Shown: positions 1 through 5,325 of the stretch, in pieces
Numbering within the stretch: position 1 is the first letter of the stretch
Layout of the letters: the number at the start of each line of letters is the position of its first letter
From: an uncultured Lachnospiraceae bacterium
GTDB taxonomy: Bacteria > Bacillota > Clostridia > Lachnospirales > Lachnospiraceae
Direction: 5' to 3'
Assembly (NCBI GenBank): GCA_934376945.1
Contig: CAKRPI010000087.1
Location: forward strand, 1-8,483
Length of the DNA stretch: 8,483 nt
The notes under the pieces: generated by a model
What the model saw: only the letters and a program-made list of their open reading frames with translations
Told to the model about the DNA's origin: nothing
Database searches by the model: none
Program-made: the position numbers and the translations under genes

Positions 1-364
1 GGATCTTAGCTGCTTCTCTTACCATTTTATCAATCTCAGCCTTCGGAACTTTTCTAAGCTTAAGGCTGAATGCCATATTATCATATACGGTCATATGCGG
101 ATACAGAGCGTAGCTCTGGAATACCATTGCAATATCTCTGTCCTTCGGCTCAACGTCATTTACAACTCTGTCGCCGATCTTCAATGTACCGGAAGAAATC
201 TCCTCCAGTCCTGCAATCATACGAAGTGTGGTTGATTTTCCACATCCTGACGGTCCTACAAAAATAATAAATTCCTTATCCGCAATTTCAAGATTGAAAT
301 CTTTAACAGCTTCAAATCCATTCGGGTATGTTTTGTTAATATGCTGTAATGATAAACTTGCCAT
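1..364 (-). CDS. ugpC: Sugar ABC transporter ATP-binding protein, MsmK/UgpC/MalK family (partial, N-terminus only)
   Basis: This is the ATPase subunit of a carbohydrate (CUT1-type) ABC importer. It would sit on the cytoplasmic face and power uptake of oligosaccharides or glycerol-phosphate-like substrates. Only the first 121 residues lie in the window; the family is usually about 370 residues, so roughly two thirds is missing, including the signature motif, Walker B and the C-terminal regulatory domain. Visible are Walker [10 protein letters not shown] at residues 37-45 and the Q-loop in [13 protein letters not shown], with Gln83. The reading starts [16 protein letters not shown], typical of the family. 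The ATG at 364-362 is preceded by AGGAGGA (complement of 372-378) at good spacing. In Firmicutes such ATPases are often shared between several sugar permeases and encoded alone, which the long intergenic region upstream would fit. The exact substrate cannot be told. The symbol follows the common automatic name; msmK would be equally fair. Confidence 0.93.
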   Translation of the reverse strand, partial: MASLSLQHINKTYPNGFEAVKDFNLEIADKEFIIFVGPSGCGKSTTLRMIAGLEEISSGTLKIGDRVVNDVEPKDRDIAMVFQSYALYPHMTVYDNMAFSLKLRKVPKAEIDKMVREAAKI

Positions 365-761
365 TTCTGAATCCTCCTGATATTCTTCATTCATGTCCGG
401 ATGTAAAGGCACTTCTACCCGGACATCCTGCATGGTCTTAGTATACTAAAATCCCTCTTTTTCTTCCATACCAGAACTATACAAAGATTTTTTATTTCCT
501 TGGTAGTTCTGCTTACGCCCCTCTTTTTCCTGCTTTTTATGTGGCAATGTGACGGTTTTTTTCCCTTTTACTGGTCATTTTGACGAACTCTTGTATTTTC
601 TTTTCGGATTGTGTATACTGTTACCATGACTGCCCGCCAGAAGGCAGCCATTTTGCAGCATCAGCTGTATTTCTCCTCCGATACTCCCCTCTTTTTACTG
701 AGTAAATGCGCGGCAGAATACACGTTTCAATGCATCTGGCAGAAAGGAGAAAACTTTCCGC
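365..761. other. Divergent intergenic region (397 bp) with leader hairpin and inverted repeats
   Basis: No convincing gene lies here apart from a doubtful 51-codon frame (626-781, see findings). On the minus strand a TATACT -10-like hexamer (complement of 440-445, inside the palindrome TTAGTATACTAA) could start the ABC ATPase transcript, but no good -35 is seen. The resulting leader would contain an 8-bp inverted repeat, ATGTCCGG at 393-400 and CCGGACAT at 419-426, just upstream of the ribosome binding site. A second 8-bp inverted repeat, CAGAACTA at 472-479 and TAGTTCTG at 504-511, lies upstream of that -10. Positions 512-590 show only a pyrimidine-rich stretch. The plus-strand promoter of the exonuclease gene is listed separately. 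Confidence 0.5.
591..619 (+). promoter_or_regulatory. Predicted sigma-A promoter of the exonuclease gene
   Basis: TTGTAT at 591-596 (-35) and TATACT at 614-619 (-10) are separated by exactly 17 bp. The start point would fall near 626, giving a leader of about 136 nt before the ATG at 762. Confidence 0.6.
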
Positions 762-1697
762 ATGAATTTTATCGTTCTTGATCTTGAGTGGAACCAGTGT
801 CCGACCGGCAAGCCTGACGCCATCTGTCAGCTCCCTTTTGAGATCATTGAGATCGGTGCTTTTAAGCTTGACGAAATGCTGACAATAAAAGACAGCTTCC
901 GTGAAATAATCCGGCCTCAGGTTTATCGCACTCTCCATTTTAAAACACGCGAGATCATTTCTCTGCGTTCTATTGATCTCGAAAACGGACGTACGTTTCC
1001 TGAGGTCATACGGGACTTTTTTGACTGGTGCGGTTCCGATCCCTGTTTCTGTACCTGGGGACCATCCGATCTTATGGAGCTGCAGCGCAATATGGCCTAC
1101 CACGATATTCCCAATACGTTTCCGTTTCCACTTATGTATTATGACATCCAGAAAATTTTCAGCATTCGTTATGAAGACCGACGGACCAGGCGTTCGCTTG
1201 AATTCGCCGTCGACTATCTTTCCATTCCGAAAGAGGTTGCATTTCATTGCGCTCTTTCTGATGCGCATTATACCTCACTTGTCATGCAGCATATGACACG
1301 ATATGAAATTCTCGAGAATTCCTCTGTTGATTATTTTCGCACCCCGGAAAACCGGAAAGAAGAGATCCATATCCAATATCCCACTTACACCAAATACGTT
1401 TCACGGCCATTTCCATCAAAAATACAGGCCATGAAAGACCGTGTTGTCACATCCACGTCCTGTTTTCTTTGCAGGAAAAATATACCGAAAAAGATCCGTT
1501 GGTTTTCTTCCGGCAGCCGCAATTACCTTTGTCTGTGTCAATGTGAAGAGCACGGATATCTCAAAGGCAAAATCCGGTTGCGGCAACGCGGAGACGGAAA
1601 ATATTATGCAGTAAAAACAATTCGTTTTGTCACACCTGATGAAGCATCTGCTGTCGCTCAGAGAAAAGAATCTCAGCATAATAAAAACAGAACATAA
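762..1697 (+). CDS. DEDDh-type 3'-5' exonuclease with C-terminal cysteine cluster
   Basis: The protein (311 aa) belongs to the DnaQ-like/RNase T exonuclease superfamily, which removes nucleotides from 3' ends of DNA or RNA with two metal ions. All the acidic residues and the histidine of the DEDDh set are visible: Asp7 and Glu9 in VLDLEWNQ (ExoI), Asp103 in WGPSDL (ExoII), and His162 with Asp167 in HCALSDA (ExoIII). The exonuclease domain covers about residues 1-180. The C-terminal part (about 230-265) holds CFLC (Cys234, Cys237) and CLCQC (Cys257, Cys259, Cys261) followed by His264, which looks like a zinc-binding ribbon and may contact nucleic acid. AAGGAG at 744-749 precedes the ATG with a slightly long spacing of about 12 nt. 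The gene stands alone with its own promoter and terminator. The fold is clear; whether the substrate is RNA (ERI-1/KapD-like) or DNA cannot be told. No polymerase gene is nearby, which argues against a simple proofreading subunit. Confidence 0.87.
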   Translation: MNFIVLDLEWNQCPTGKPDAICQLPFEIIEIGAFKLDEMLTIKDSFREIIRPQVYRTLHFKTREIISLRSIDLENGRTFPEVIRDFFDWCGSDPCFCTWGPSDLMELQRNMAYHDIPNTFPFPLMYYDIQKIFSIRYEDRRTRRSLEFAVDYLSIPKEVAFHCALSDAHYTSLVMQHMTRYEILENSSVDYFRTPENRKEEIHIQYPTYTKYVSRPFPSKIQAMKDRVVTSTSCFLCRKNIPKKIRWFSSGSRNYLCLCQCEEHGYLKGKIRLRQRGDGKYYAVKTIRFVTPDEASAVAQRKESQHNKNRT

Positions 1698-1723
1698 AAA
1701 AGCACTTCGAAAAGTGCTTTTTT
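1696..1723. terminator. Bidirectional intrinsic terminator
   Basis: A 12-bp perfect inverted repeat (arms 1696-1707 and 1712-1723, loop CGAA) has an A-run on its left arm and a T-run on its right arm. It can therefore end the exonuclease transcript on the plus strand and the dacF-like/recombinase transcript on the minus strand. It overlaps the stop codon of the exonuclease gene and lies 26 bp past the stop of the recombinase-like gene. Confidence 0.92.
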
Positions 1724-1749
1724 ATTGCAGGCAGATCAATACTCCTGTC

Positions 1750-2487
1750 CTATTTCGTTTTATTAAAGTTATCCACCAACTCTTCCATTTCTGTAAGCAG
1801 ACAGTCTACTTTTCCGTAATAGGAATCGTTGTTCAGTGGGTTGTCCATCTCCTTGTTAATATCATCCAAAAGTTTACGAAGCGCCTCGATCCTTTTCTTT
1901 CCATTGCCGTTTTTATAAAGCAGATAACGACTGCGCTCATTTTCTTCCGGCGTCATTTTTTTCAGATATACCTCTACATTCGGCTTTTCTCCAATATAGC
2001 GATAGGTAATTGACGGTGATGCATGATTCAGCAGGTTCTGCAGATAATAGATATCTCCTGTCGACTTATAATATCGCCAGGCAAATGTCTTTCGCATTGT
2101 CTGGGCACCGATTGAAGTCAGTCCCATGCTTTTGCCTGCATTTTTAAATGCACGGTATGCCTGTTCTCTGGAAAGTGGTGCCGGTGAGCTTGCATGTCCC
2201 AGGATGAGATACGCATCCGGATCCTTTCCTTCCGTATACTCATTAATAATCTGTTTGAGTTCCGGCGGAATCTGAAATGTCCGACGGATATTTTTGGTTC
2301 CGATATTTGCCTCAATACTGTCTTTTCCGCGGATATCCTTATTGCGGAATTTCAAAATTTCCTGAAGCTGAAGACCAGTCCCTACTCCGATCTCAAACAT
2401 AATATAATATTTATCATCCATTTCCCGCAGTTTCGCTTTAAATTTCTCCAATGTTTCTTCGTCTTTGATTGGCGCAACCCAGTTCAT
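1750..2487 (-). CDS. Small tyrosine-recombinase-fold protein with partly replaced active site
   Basis: The 245-residue protein matches the catalytic domain of phage-integrase/XerC-type tyrosine recombinases, without the N-terminal core-binding domain. Judged by motif position, the usual R-K-H-R-H-Y set reads Q-K-Q-R-H-Y. The first Arg box is TGLQLQEIL (Gln40 where Arg is expected). The beta-hairpin Lys may be Lys65. The second box is GAQTMRKTFA (Gln129 for His, Arg132 kept). Then come LLNHASPSITYRYIG with His155 and the presumed nucleophile Tyr164. Residues 178-245 form a charged, probably helical tail not needed by minimal recombinases. GGAAGGA (complement of about 2494-2500) lies 6 nt before the ATG. 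The gene follows the dacF-like gene by 51 bp on the same strand and ends at the shared terminator, so co-transcription is likely. No attachment sites, excisionase or cargo genes are seen. Loss of the first Arg usually abolishes cleavage, so this may be a DNA-binding or structural relative rather than an active integrase; that is inference. Confidence 0.83.
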   Translation of the reverse strand: MNWVAPIKDEETLEKFKAKLREMDDKYYIMFEIGVGTGLQLQEILKFRNKDIRGKDSIEANIGTKNIRRTFQIPPELKQIINEYTEGKDPDAYLILGHASSPAPLSREQAYRAFKNAGKSMGLTSIGAQTMRKTFAWRYYKSTGDIYYLQNLLNHASPSITYRYIGEKPNVEVYLKKMTPEENERSRYLLYKNGNGKKRIEALRKLLDDINKEMDNPLNNDSYYGKVDCLLTEMEELVDNFNKTK

Positions 2488-2538
2488 ACTTTGTCCTTCC
2501 CTTCTTAAGCAATTTCATTATTTATACCCTTTATTTTA

Positions 2539-4215
2539 TTATTTTTCAGCCTGATCGGCAGCCCTTTCTGCCTCGGCCTTTGAAAGCGTTTCCTGCTCCC
2601 TGCGGTGCTGCTCCTGTTCCATATAAGCACGAAGCTCCGCCTCAATCTCCGCAGTTGTCATCCGGTCAATCTCATCCTCCCGACGCCGACGTTCTTTTTC
2701 TTCCTGTCTTCTGCGCCTGCGAAGCCGATAGTCCGATGTACACCGAAAAATCAGAACGACAATAAATATCAGTATCAAAGCCAGGATTACTGCGCCTCCC
2801 GCAATCACCACCATCATGTGCGATTCCGCATAACCCTTTACCTTTGCATATCCGATACGAAATATAGCCGATGTCTGTGAAATCACATCATCCAGACCTT
2901 CAATCTGAATCCCATCTGCAGTTTCCTGCTCTGCGCTGTCTTCCTGAATCACCGTCCGCGTATTCCGCATGAACGGCTGCTGCGCCGGTACACAAATCGG
3001 ATAAAAACATCCACTGGATTTTCCTACCTCTATCCCCTCATACTGGTAGGAAATGCTTCTGGCTGCTCCTTCTTCCTGTATAACCTCATGGTTCAGCTCT
3101 GATGCAGAAACAGTATTTGGCAGCGTCAGTGCGACCAGGCAGTCTGCATATGGCGACCGTTTCCATGCCTCTGACTGAAAAGAAGCGGCCGTCCCCAGAT
3201 AATTCAGGCCCATTATATCATAAAATGTCTTTTCCGTGCGGGTTCTTTTATAATTCACAGAAGAAAAATTATCGAATCCATATTCCAGTATCTGACGAGA
3301 TTCATCGTACGCCTTCCCGGCTCCGTTTACTCTAAGAACCACTGACACAAGACTTTTTCCGTCTTTTTCAGCATACGTAACCAATGTATTCAGGCACTGT
3401 GATGTAAAACCGGTTTTTCCGCCTGTGCAGTACTGCCAGTAATACTCCTCGTCTTTCTGCATCATCTTATGATGATTTGTCAGATACCGTTCTTCATCGA
3501 CCATATTCGTTTTTGGGATTGTATAAAAACGTGTCGTTACAATCTCCCGAAATGTCGCATTTTCATATGCCGCCTTTGCGATAAGCGCCATATCATACGC
3601 GCACGTGTAATGATCATCGCTGTAAAGACCGTGCGGATTTGAAAAATGCGTATTTACACAGCCAAGCTGCGCTGCTTTTTCATTCATCAGCTCCGCAAAA
3701 CCACTGATGCTCCCACCAATGTATTCAGCCACGCCATTTGCGATATCATTTGCTGACGCAAGCATAATTCCATAGGCAGCATCCCGCAGCGTCATTTTTT
3801 CTCCCGGCTGTATTCCAAGATGCGAGCTTCCTTCTTCCAGGTCATAAACGATTTCTGAAAAAGTAATCTCATCATCCAGATCACAGTTCTCCACAAGCAG
3901 AAGTGTTGTCAGAATCTTCGTGATACTTGCAGGATACTGTTTTTCTTTCGCCTGCTTGCTATAGAGAAAAGTTCCGGTATTCATATCGAGCACCGTTGCG
4001 GATGCCGCCTCAATCGAGGGCCCTTGCGGCCAGTTTTTGATATCGTTCGACTCGATCGGATAATAATAAGAATCAGGAATTGCTTCTTCTGTTTCTTCCT
4101 GCCCTTCCCCATCTGCCTCCACTACATCTTCTTCTGCAAAAATACAAGAATAAGGGACAAGCAGACATAGGCAGATGACCAAAAAGCTTGCTGTTAAAGA
4201 CCTCCAGCTTTTCAT
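2539..4215 (-). CDS. dacF: D-alanyl-D-alanine carboxypeptidase, DacF/PBP5-like (serine peptidase S11), with C-terminal membrane anchor and charged tail
   Basis: This 558-residue low-molecular-weight penicillin-binding protein would remove the terminal D-Ala from peptidoglycan pentapeptides outside the membrane, limiting cross-linking. The three active-site motifs are intact: SITK at 97-100 (nucleophile Ser97), SAN at 154-156 and KTG at 267-269. A signal peptide covers about residues 1-27 and is followed by an acidic low-complexity stretch (about 28-46). The catalytic domain spans about 64-300 and a PBP5 C-terminal-like beta domain about 325-415. Family members are usually 380-430 residues and end in an amphipathic helix. 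This one instead has a true hydrophobic segment (about 468-490), then an Arg-run and a Glu/Arg-rich, likely coiled-coil cytoplasmic tail (498-558). GAGGAGA (complement of 4221-4227) lies 5 nt before the ATG. It is first in a probable operon with the recombinase-fold gene. The symbol is a family name; orthology to the Bacillus sporulation dacF is not established. Confidence 0.93.
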   Translation of the reverse strand: MKSWRSLTASFLVICLCLLVPYSCIFAEEDVVEADGEGQEETEEAIPDSYYYPIESNDIKNWPQGPSIEAASATVLDMNTGTFLYSKQAKEKQYPASITKILTTLLLVENCDLDDEITFSEIVYDLEEGSSHLGIQPGEKMTLRDAAYGIMLASANDIANGVAEYIGGSISGFAELMNEKAAQLGCVNTHFSNPHGLYSDDHYTCAYDMALIAKAAYENATFREIVTTRFYTIPKTNMVDEERYLTNHHKMMQKDEEYYWQYCTGGKTGFTSQCLNTLVTYAEKDGKSLVSVVLRVNGAGKAYDESRQILEYGFDNFSSVNYKRTRTEKTFYDIMGLNYLGTAASFQSEAWKRSPYADCLVALTLPNTVSASELNHEVIQEEGAARSISYQYEGIEVGKSSGCFYPICVPAQQPFMRNTRTVIQEDSAEQETADGIQIEGLDDVISQTSAIFRIGYAKVKGYAESHMMVVIAGGAVILALILIFIVVLIFRCTSDYRLRRRRRQEEKERRRREDEIDRMTTAEIEAELRAYMEQEQHRREQETLSKAEAERAADQAEK

Positions 4216-4250
4216 TTTAATCTCCTCTATTCAATTTTCGTTTAAACTTT

Positions 4251-4279
4251 AGTATATGAGATTGTCTGTAAAAAAGCAA
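4251..4279 (-). promoter_or_regulatory. Predicted sigma-A promoter of the dacF-like gene
   Basis: On the minus strand TTGCTT (-35, complement of 4274-4279) and TATACT (-10, complement of 4251-4256) are 17 bp apart, with a start expected near 4244. The -35 lies inside the 3' arm and T-run of the upstream terminator, so the two elements share sequence. Confidence 0.6.
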
Positions 4280-4328
4280 GCCCCACCCACTGTTTATTGC
4301 TTCCCGCAACCCTGCAGGGGACTTGCTT
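4268..4328 (-). terminator. Intrinsic terminator of the predicted RNA upstream of the dacF-like gene
   Basis: On the minus strand AAGCAAG-U-CCCC (complement of 4317-4328) pairs with GGGGCUUGCUU (complement of 4274-4284). This gives an 11-bp stem with one bulged U, followed directly by a U-run (complement of 4270-4273). The 32-nt loop is larger than usual, which hints that this is more than a plain terminator. Confidence 0.72.
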
Positions 4329-4381
4329 GATTCGGTTAAACACCCGGACACTCCCCACTTTACAGATCCTTTGGATCTGGC
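4268..4381 (-). ncRNA. Predicted structured RNA (small RNA or attenuated leader of the dacF-like gene)
   Basis: The minus strand has a promoter (4387-4414), a predicted start near 4381 and an intrinsic terminator (4268-4328), which together define an RNA of about 114 nt with no evident coding frame. Its 5' end forms a 7-bp hairpin (CAGATCC, loop AAA, GGATCTG; 4363-4379). The 3' end is the terminator, whose large loop can form a small inner hairpin (GUUGC, GGGAA, GCAAU). A GGGGA stretch (complement of 4352-4356) is complementary to UCCCC in the 5' arm of the terminator (complement of 4317-4321), so the RNA could switch between two folds. I do not recognise it as a known riboswitch, T-box, 6S or SRP RNA. 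It could be a free small RNA or a leader whose readthrough feeds the dacF-like gene 52 nt further on. No transcript evidence is available. Confidence 0.5.
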
Positions 4382-4423
4382 ATTATTTTATAATACCCAT
4401 ACATAATATGTCAATCTGTAAAG
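4358..4423. repeat. 10-bp inverted repeat bracketing the RNA promoter
   Basis: CTTTACAGAT at 4358-4367 and its exact complement ATCTGTAAAG at 4414-4423 flank the TTGACA promoter. A third partial copy, GGATCTG, lies at 4373-4379 and pairs with the first. The outer copy touches the -35 and the inner copies lie in the first transcribed bases, a layout that would suit a looping repressor. This is a positional argument only. Confidence 0.45.
4387..4414 (-). promoter_or_regulatory. Predicted strong sigma-A promoter of the structured RNA
   Basis: On the minus strand a perfect TTGACA (complement of 4409-4414) is followed after 16 bp by TATAAA (complement of 4387-4392). The start would fall near 4381, just before the 5' hairpin. 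The promoter is bracketed by a 10-bp perfect inverted repeat (4358-4367 and 4414-4423). Confidence 0.6.
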
Positions 4424-4543
4424 AGGAAATGAAGCCTCAAATACCCTGCCGCAAAGAGCGGCGGTGGAATGCCCGCCATCCACGAAACATCTAAAAACAG
4501 TACGAATGTAATTTTTCCGTCATACCCTCTCCTGTATTTTTCG
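4424..4543. other. Intergenic stretch with two GC-rich hairpins
   Basis: No gene is supported here. A short frame beginning ATG at 4408 and ending near 4494 (28 codons) has no usable ribosome binding site. Two neighbouring hairpins can form: CTGCCGC/GCGGCGG with loop AAAGA (4446-4464), and GTGGA/TCCAC (4464-4483). They could be RNA structure on either strand or protein-binding sites. Confidence 0.35.
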
Positions 4544-4552
4544 TGGTATACT
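4544..4552 (+). promoter_or_regulatory. Extended -10 promoter of the lytTR-kinase operon
   Basis: TGG-TATACT forms a TGn extended -10 element at 4544-4552. No acceptable -35 hexamer lies 16-18 bp upstream (4523-4530 reads TACCCTCT). This suggests a promoter that depends on the extended -10 or on an activator. The start would fall near 4559, downstream of a GTG at 4558 that could otherwise be taken as the gene start. Confidence 0.55.
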
Positions 4553-4602
4553 AAAGTGTGTCTGAAGCCTCATGGCTGATCAACTGTAAGGAGGACCCTC
4601 TG

Positions 4603-5325
4603 ATGAAAATTGCAATTGTTGATGATATTGCAGAAGAACGAACTCTGCTGCGCAAACGTCTCATGCAGCAGCTTCAAAATCACAGTATCTGTGCCCGTTT
4701 TTTTGAGTATGAAAACGGAACAGACTTTCTTGATGCATGCGAAAACCAGCATTTTACTGTTTTATTTCTTGATATTTATATGGAAGGAAAAAATGGAATT
4801 GATACAGCAAAGGAATTTCGTCAAAAGGACTCTGACTGTCTGCTGATCTTTACTACCACGTCCACGGATCATGCACTGGAAGGCTTTCAGGTCCGCGCCA
4901 TGCATTATCTGGTAAAACCTTATACCCAGGAAATACTTTCTGCTCTGATCGACGAAATCCTTGCCCGGATCCCCCGGCCGGAAAAATACATCCAGATAAA
5001 AACCAACGGAGCAAACATTCGGATCCCTTTCCATAATATCGTATATGCAGAACATTTTTCTCATATGATCCACATTCACACTTCAACCGGAAAGGAACTG
5101 GTTACCCGGCAATCCTTTGGATCCTTCACGGAACCGTTTAAGGACGATGCACGCTTTTTTCTCTGCAGCCGTGGCGGCATTGTCAACCTTGAACATGCAA
5201 TTGATTTTGATGGATTTTCCTTCTTTTTGAATGAAGGAAACCAGATTTCTGTCAGTCGCGAACTGTCCAAAGCCGCAAGACAGACCTTTATGGAATTTCT
5301 TTTTCAAAGGGGGTGCCGGAAATGA
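4603..5325 (+). CDS. LytTR-family response regulator (LytR/AgrA type)
   Basis: This 240-residue protein has an N-terminal receiver domain (about 1-122) and a C-terminal LytTR DNA-binding domain (about 128-235). The receiver holds the acidic pair Asp7-Asp8, the phosphate-accepting Asp57 in FLDIYM, a Thr near 84-85 and Lys105 in LVKPY, so it should be phosphorylatable. The LytTR part begins YIQIKTNGANIRIPFHNIVYAE, split here only by description. Such proteins bind pairs of short direct repeats in promoters and usually control secretion, bacteriocin, competence or surface genes. AGGAGG at 4589-4594 lies 8 nt before the ATG. A longer frame from GTG at 4558 is rejected because it begins at or before the expected transcript start. 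The gene overlaps the kinase gene by 4 nt. The target genes cannot be read from the window. Confidence 0.93.
   Translation: MKIAIVDDIAEERTLLRKRLMQQLQNHSICARFFEYENGTDFLDACENQHFTVLFLDIYMEGKNGIDTAKEFRQKDSDCLLIFTTTSTDHALEGFQVRAMHYLVKPYTQEILSALIDEILARIPRPEKYIQIKTNGANIRIPFHNIVYAEHFSHMIHIHTSTGKELVTRQSFGSFTEPFKDDARFFLCSRGGIVNLEHAIDFDGFSFFLNEGNQISVSRELSKAARQTFMEFLFQRGCRK

Noticed and set aside
621..1268. 215-codon open frame on the minus strand
   Set aside because: It lies opposite the exonuclease gene, whose catalytic motifs are all intact on the plus strand; the minus frame has no ribosome binding site or recognisable domain.
1750..2487. Integrative element marked by the recombinase gene
   Set aside because: No attachment repeats, tRNA gene, excisionase, relaxase or cargo genes are visible; the gene appears to sit in an operon with a housekeeping-type enzyme.
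4268..4490. 6S RNA, SRP RNA or T-box identity for the structured RNA
   Set aside because: The 5' and 3' ends do not pair with each other as in 6S RNA, the GGAAGG-type SRP loop motif is absent, and no T-box GGGUGGNACCGCG-like core is present.
4490..4530. LytTR direct-repeat binding sites upstream of the regulator gene
   Set aside because: ACAGTAC (4497) and TCCGTCA (4516) only loosely fit the pattern and their spacing is off; too weak to call.
4430..4572. Direct repeat TGAAGCCTCA at 4430-4439 and 4563-4572
   Set aside because: A 10-bp direct match is expected by chance in a window of this size and nothing else links the two copies.
4558..4602. 15-residue N-terminal extension of the LytTR regulator from GTG at 4558
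   Set aside because: The extension contains the AGGAGG of the real start and begins at or before the predicted transcript start; receiver domains start MKIAIVDD as at 4603.
5313..5321. GTG start for the kinase at 5313
   Set aside because: This GTG overlaps the ribosome binding site AAAGGGGG; the ATG at 5322 has correct spacing and the common ATGA overlap.
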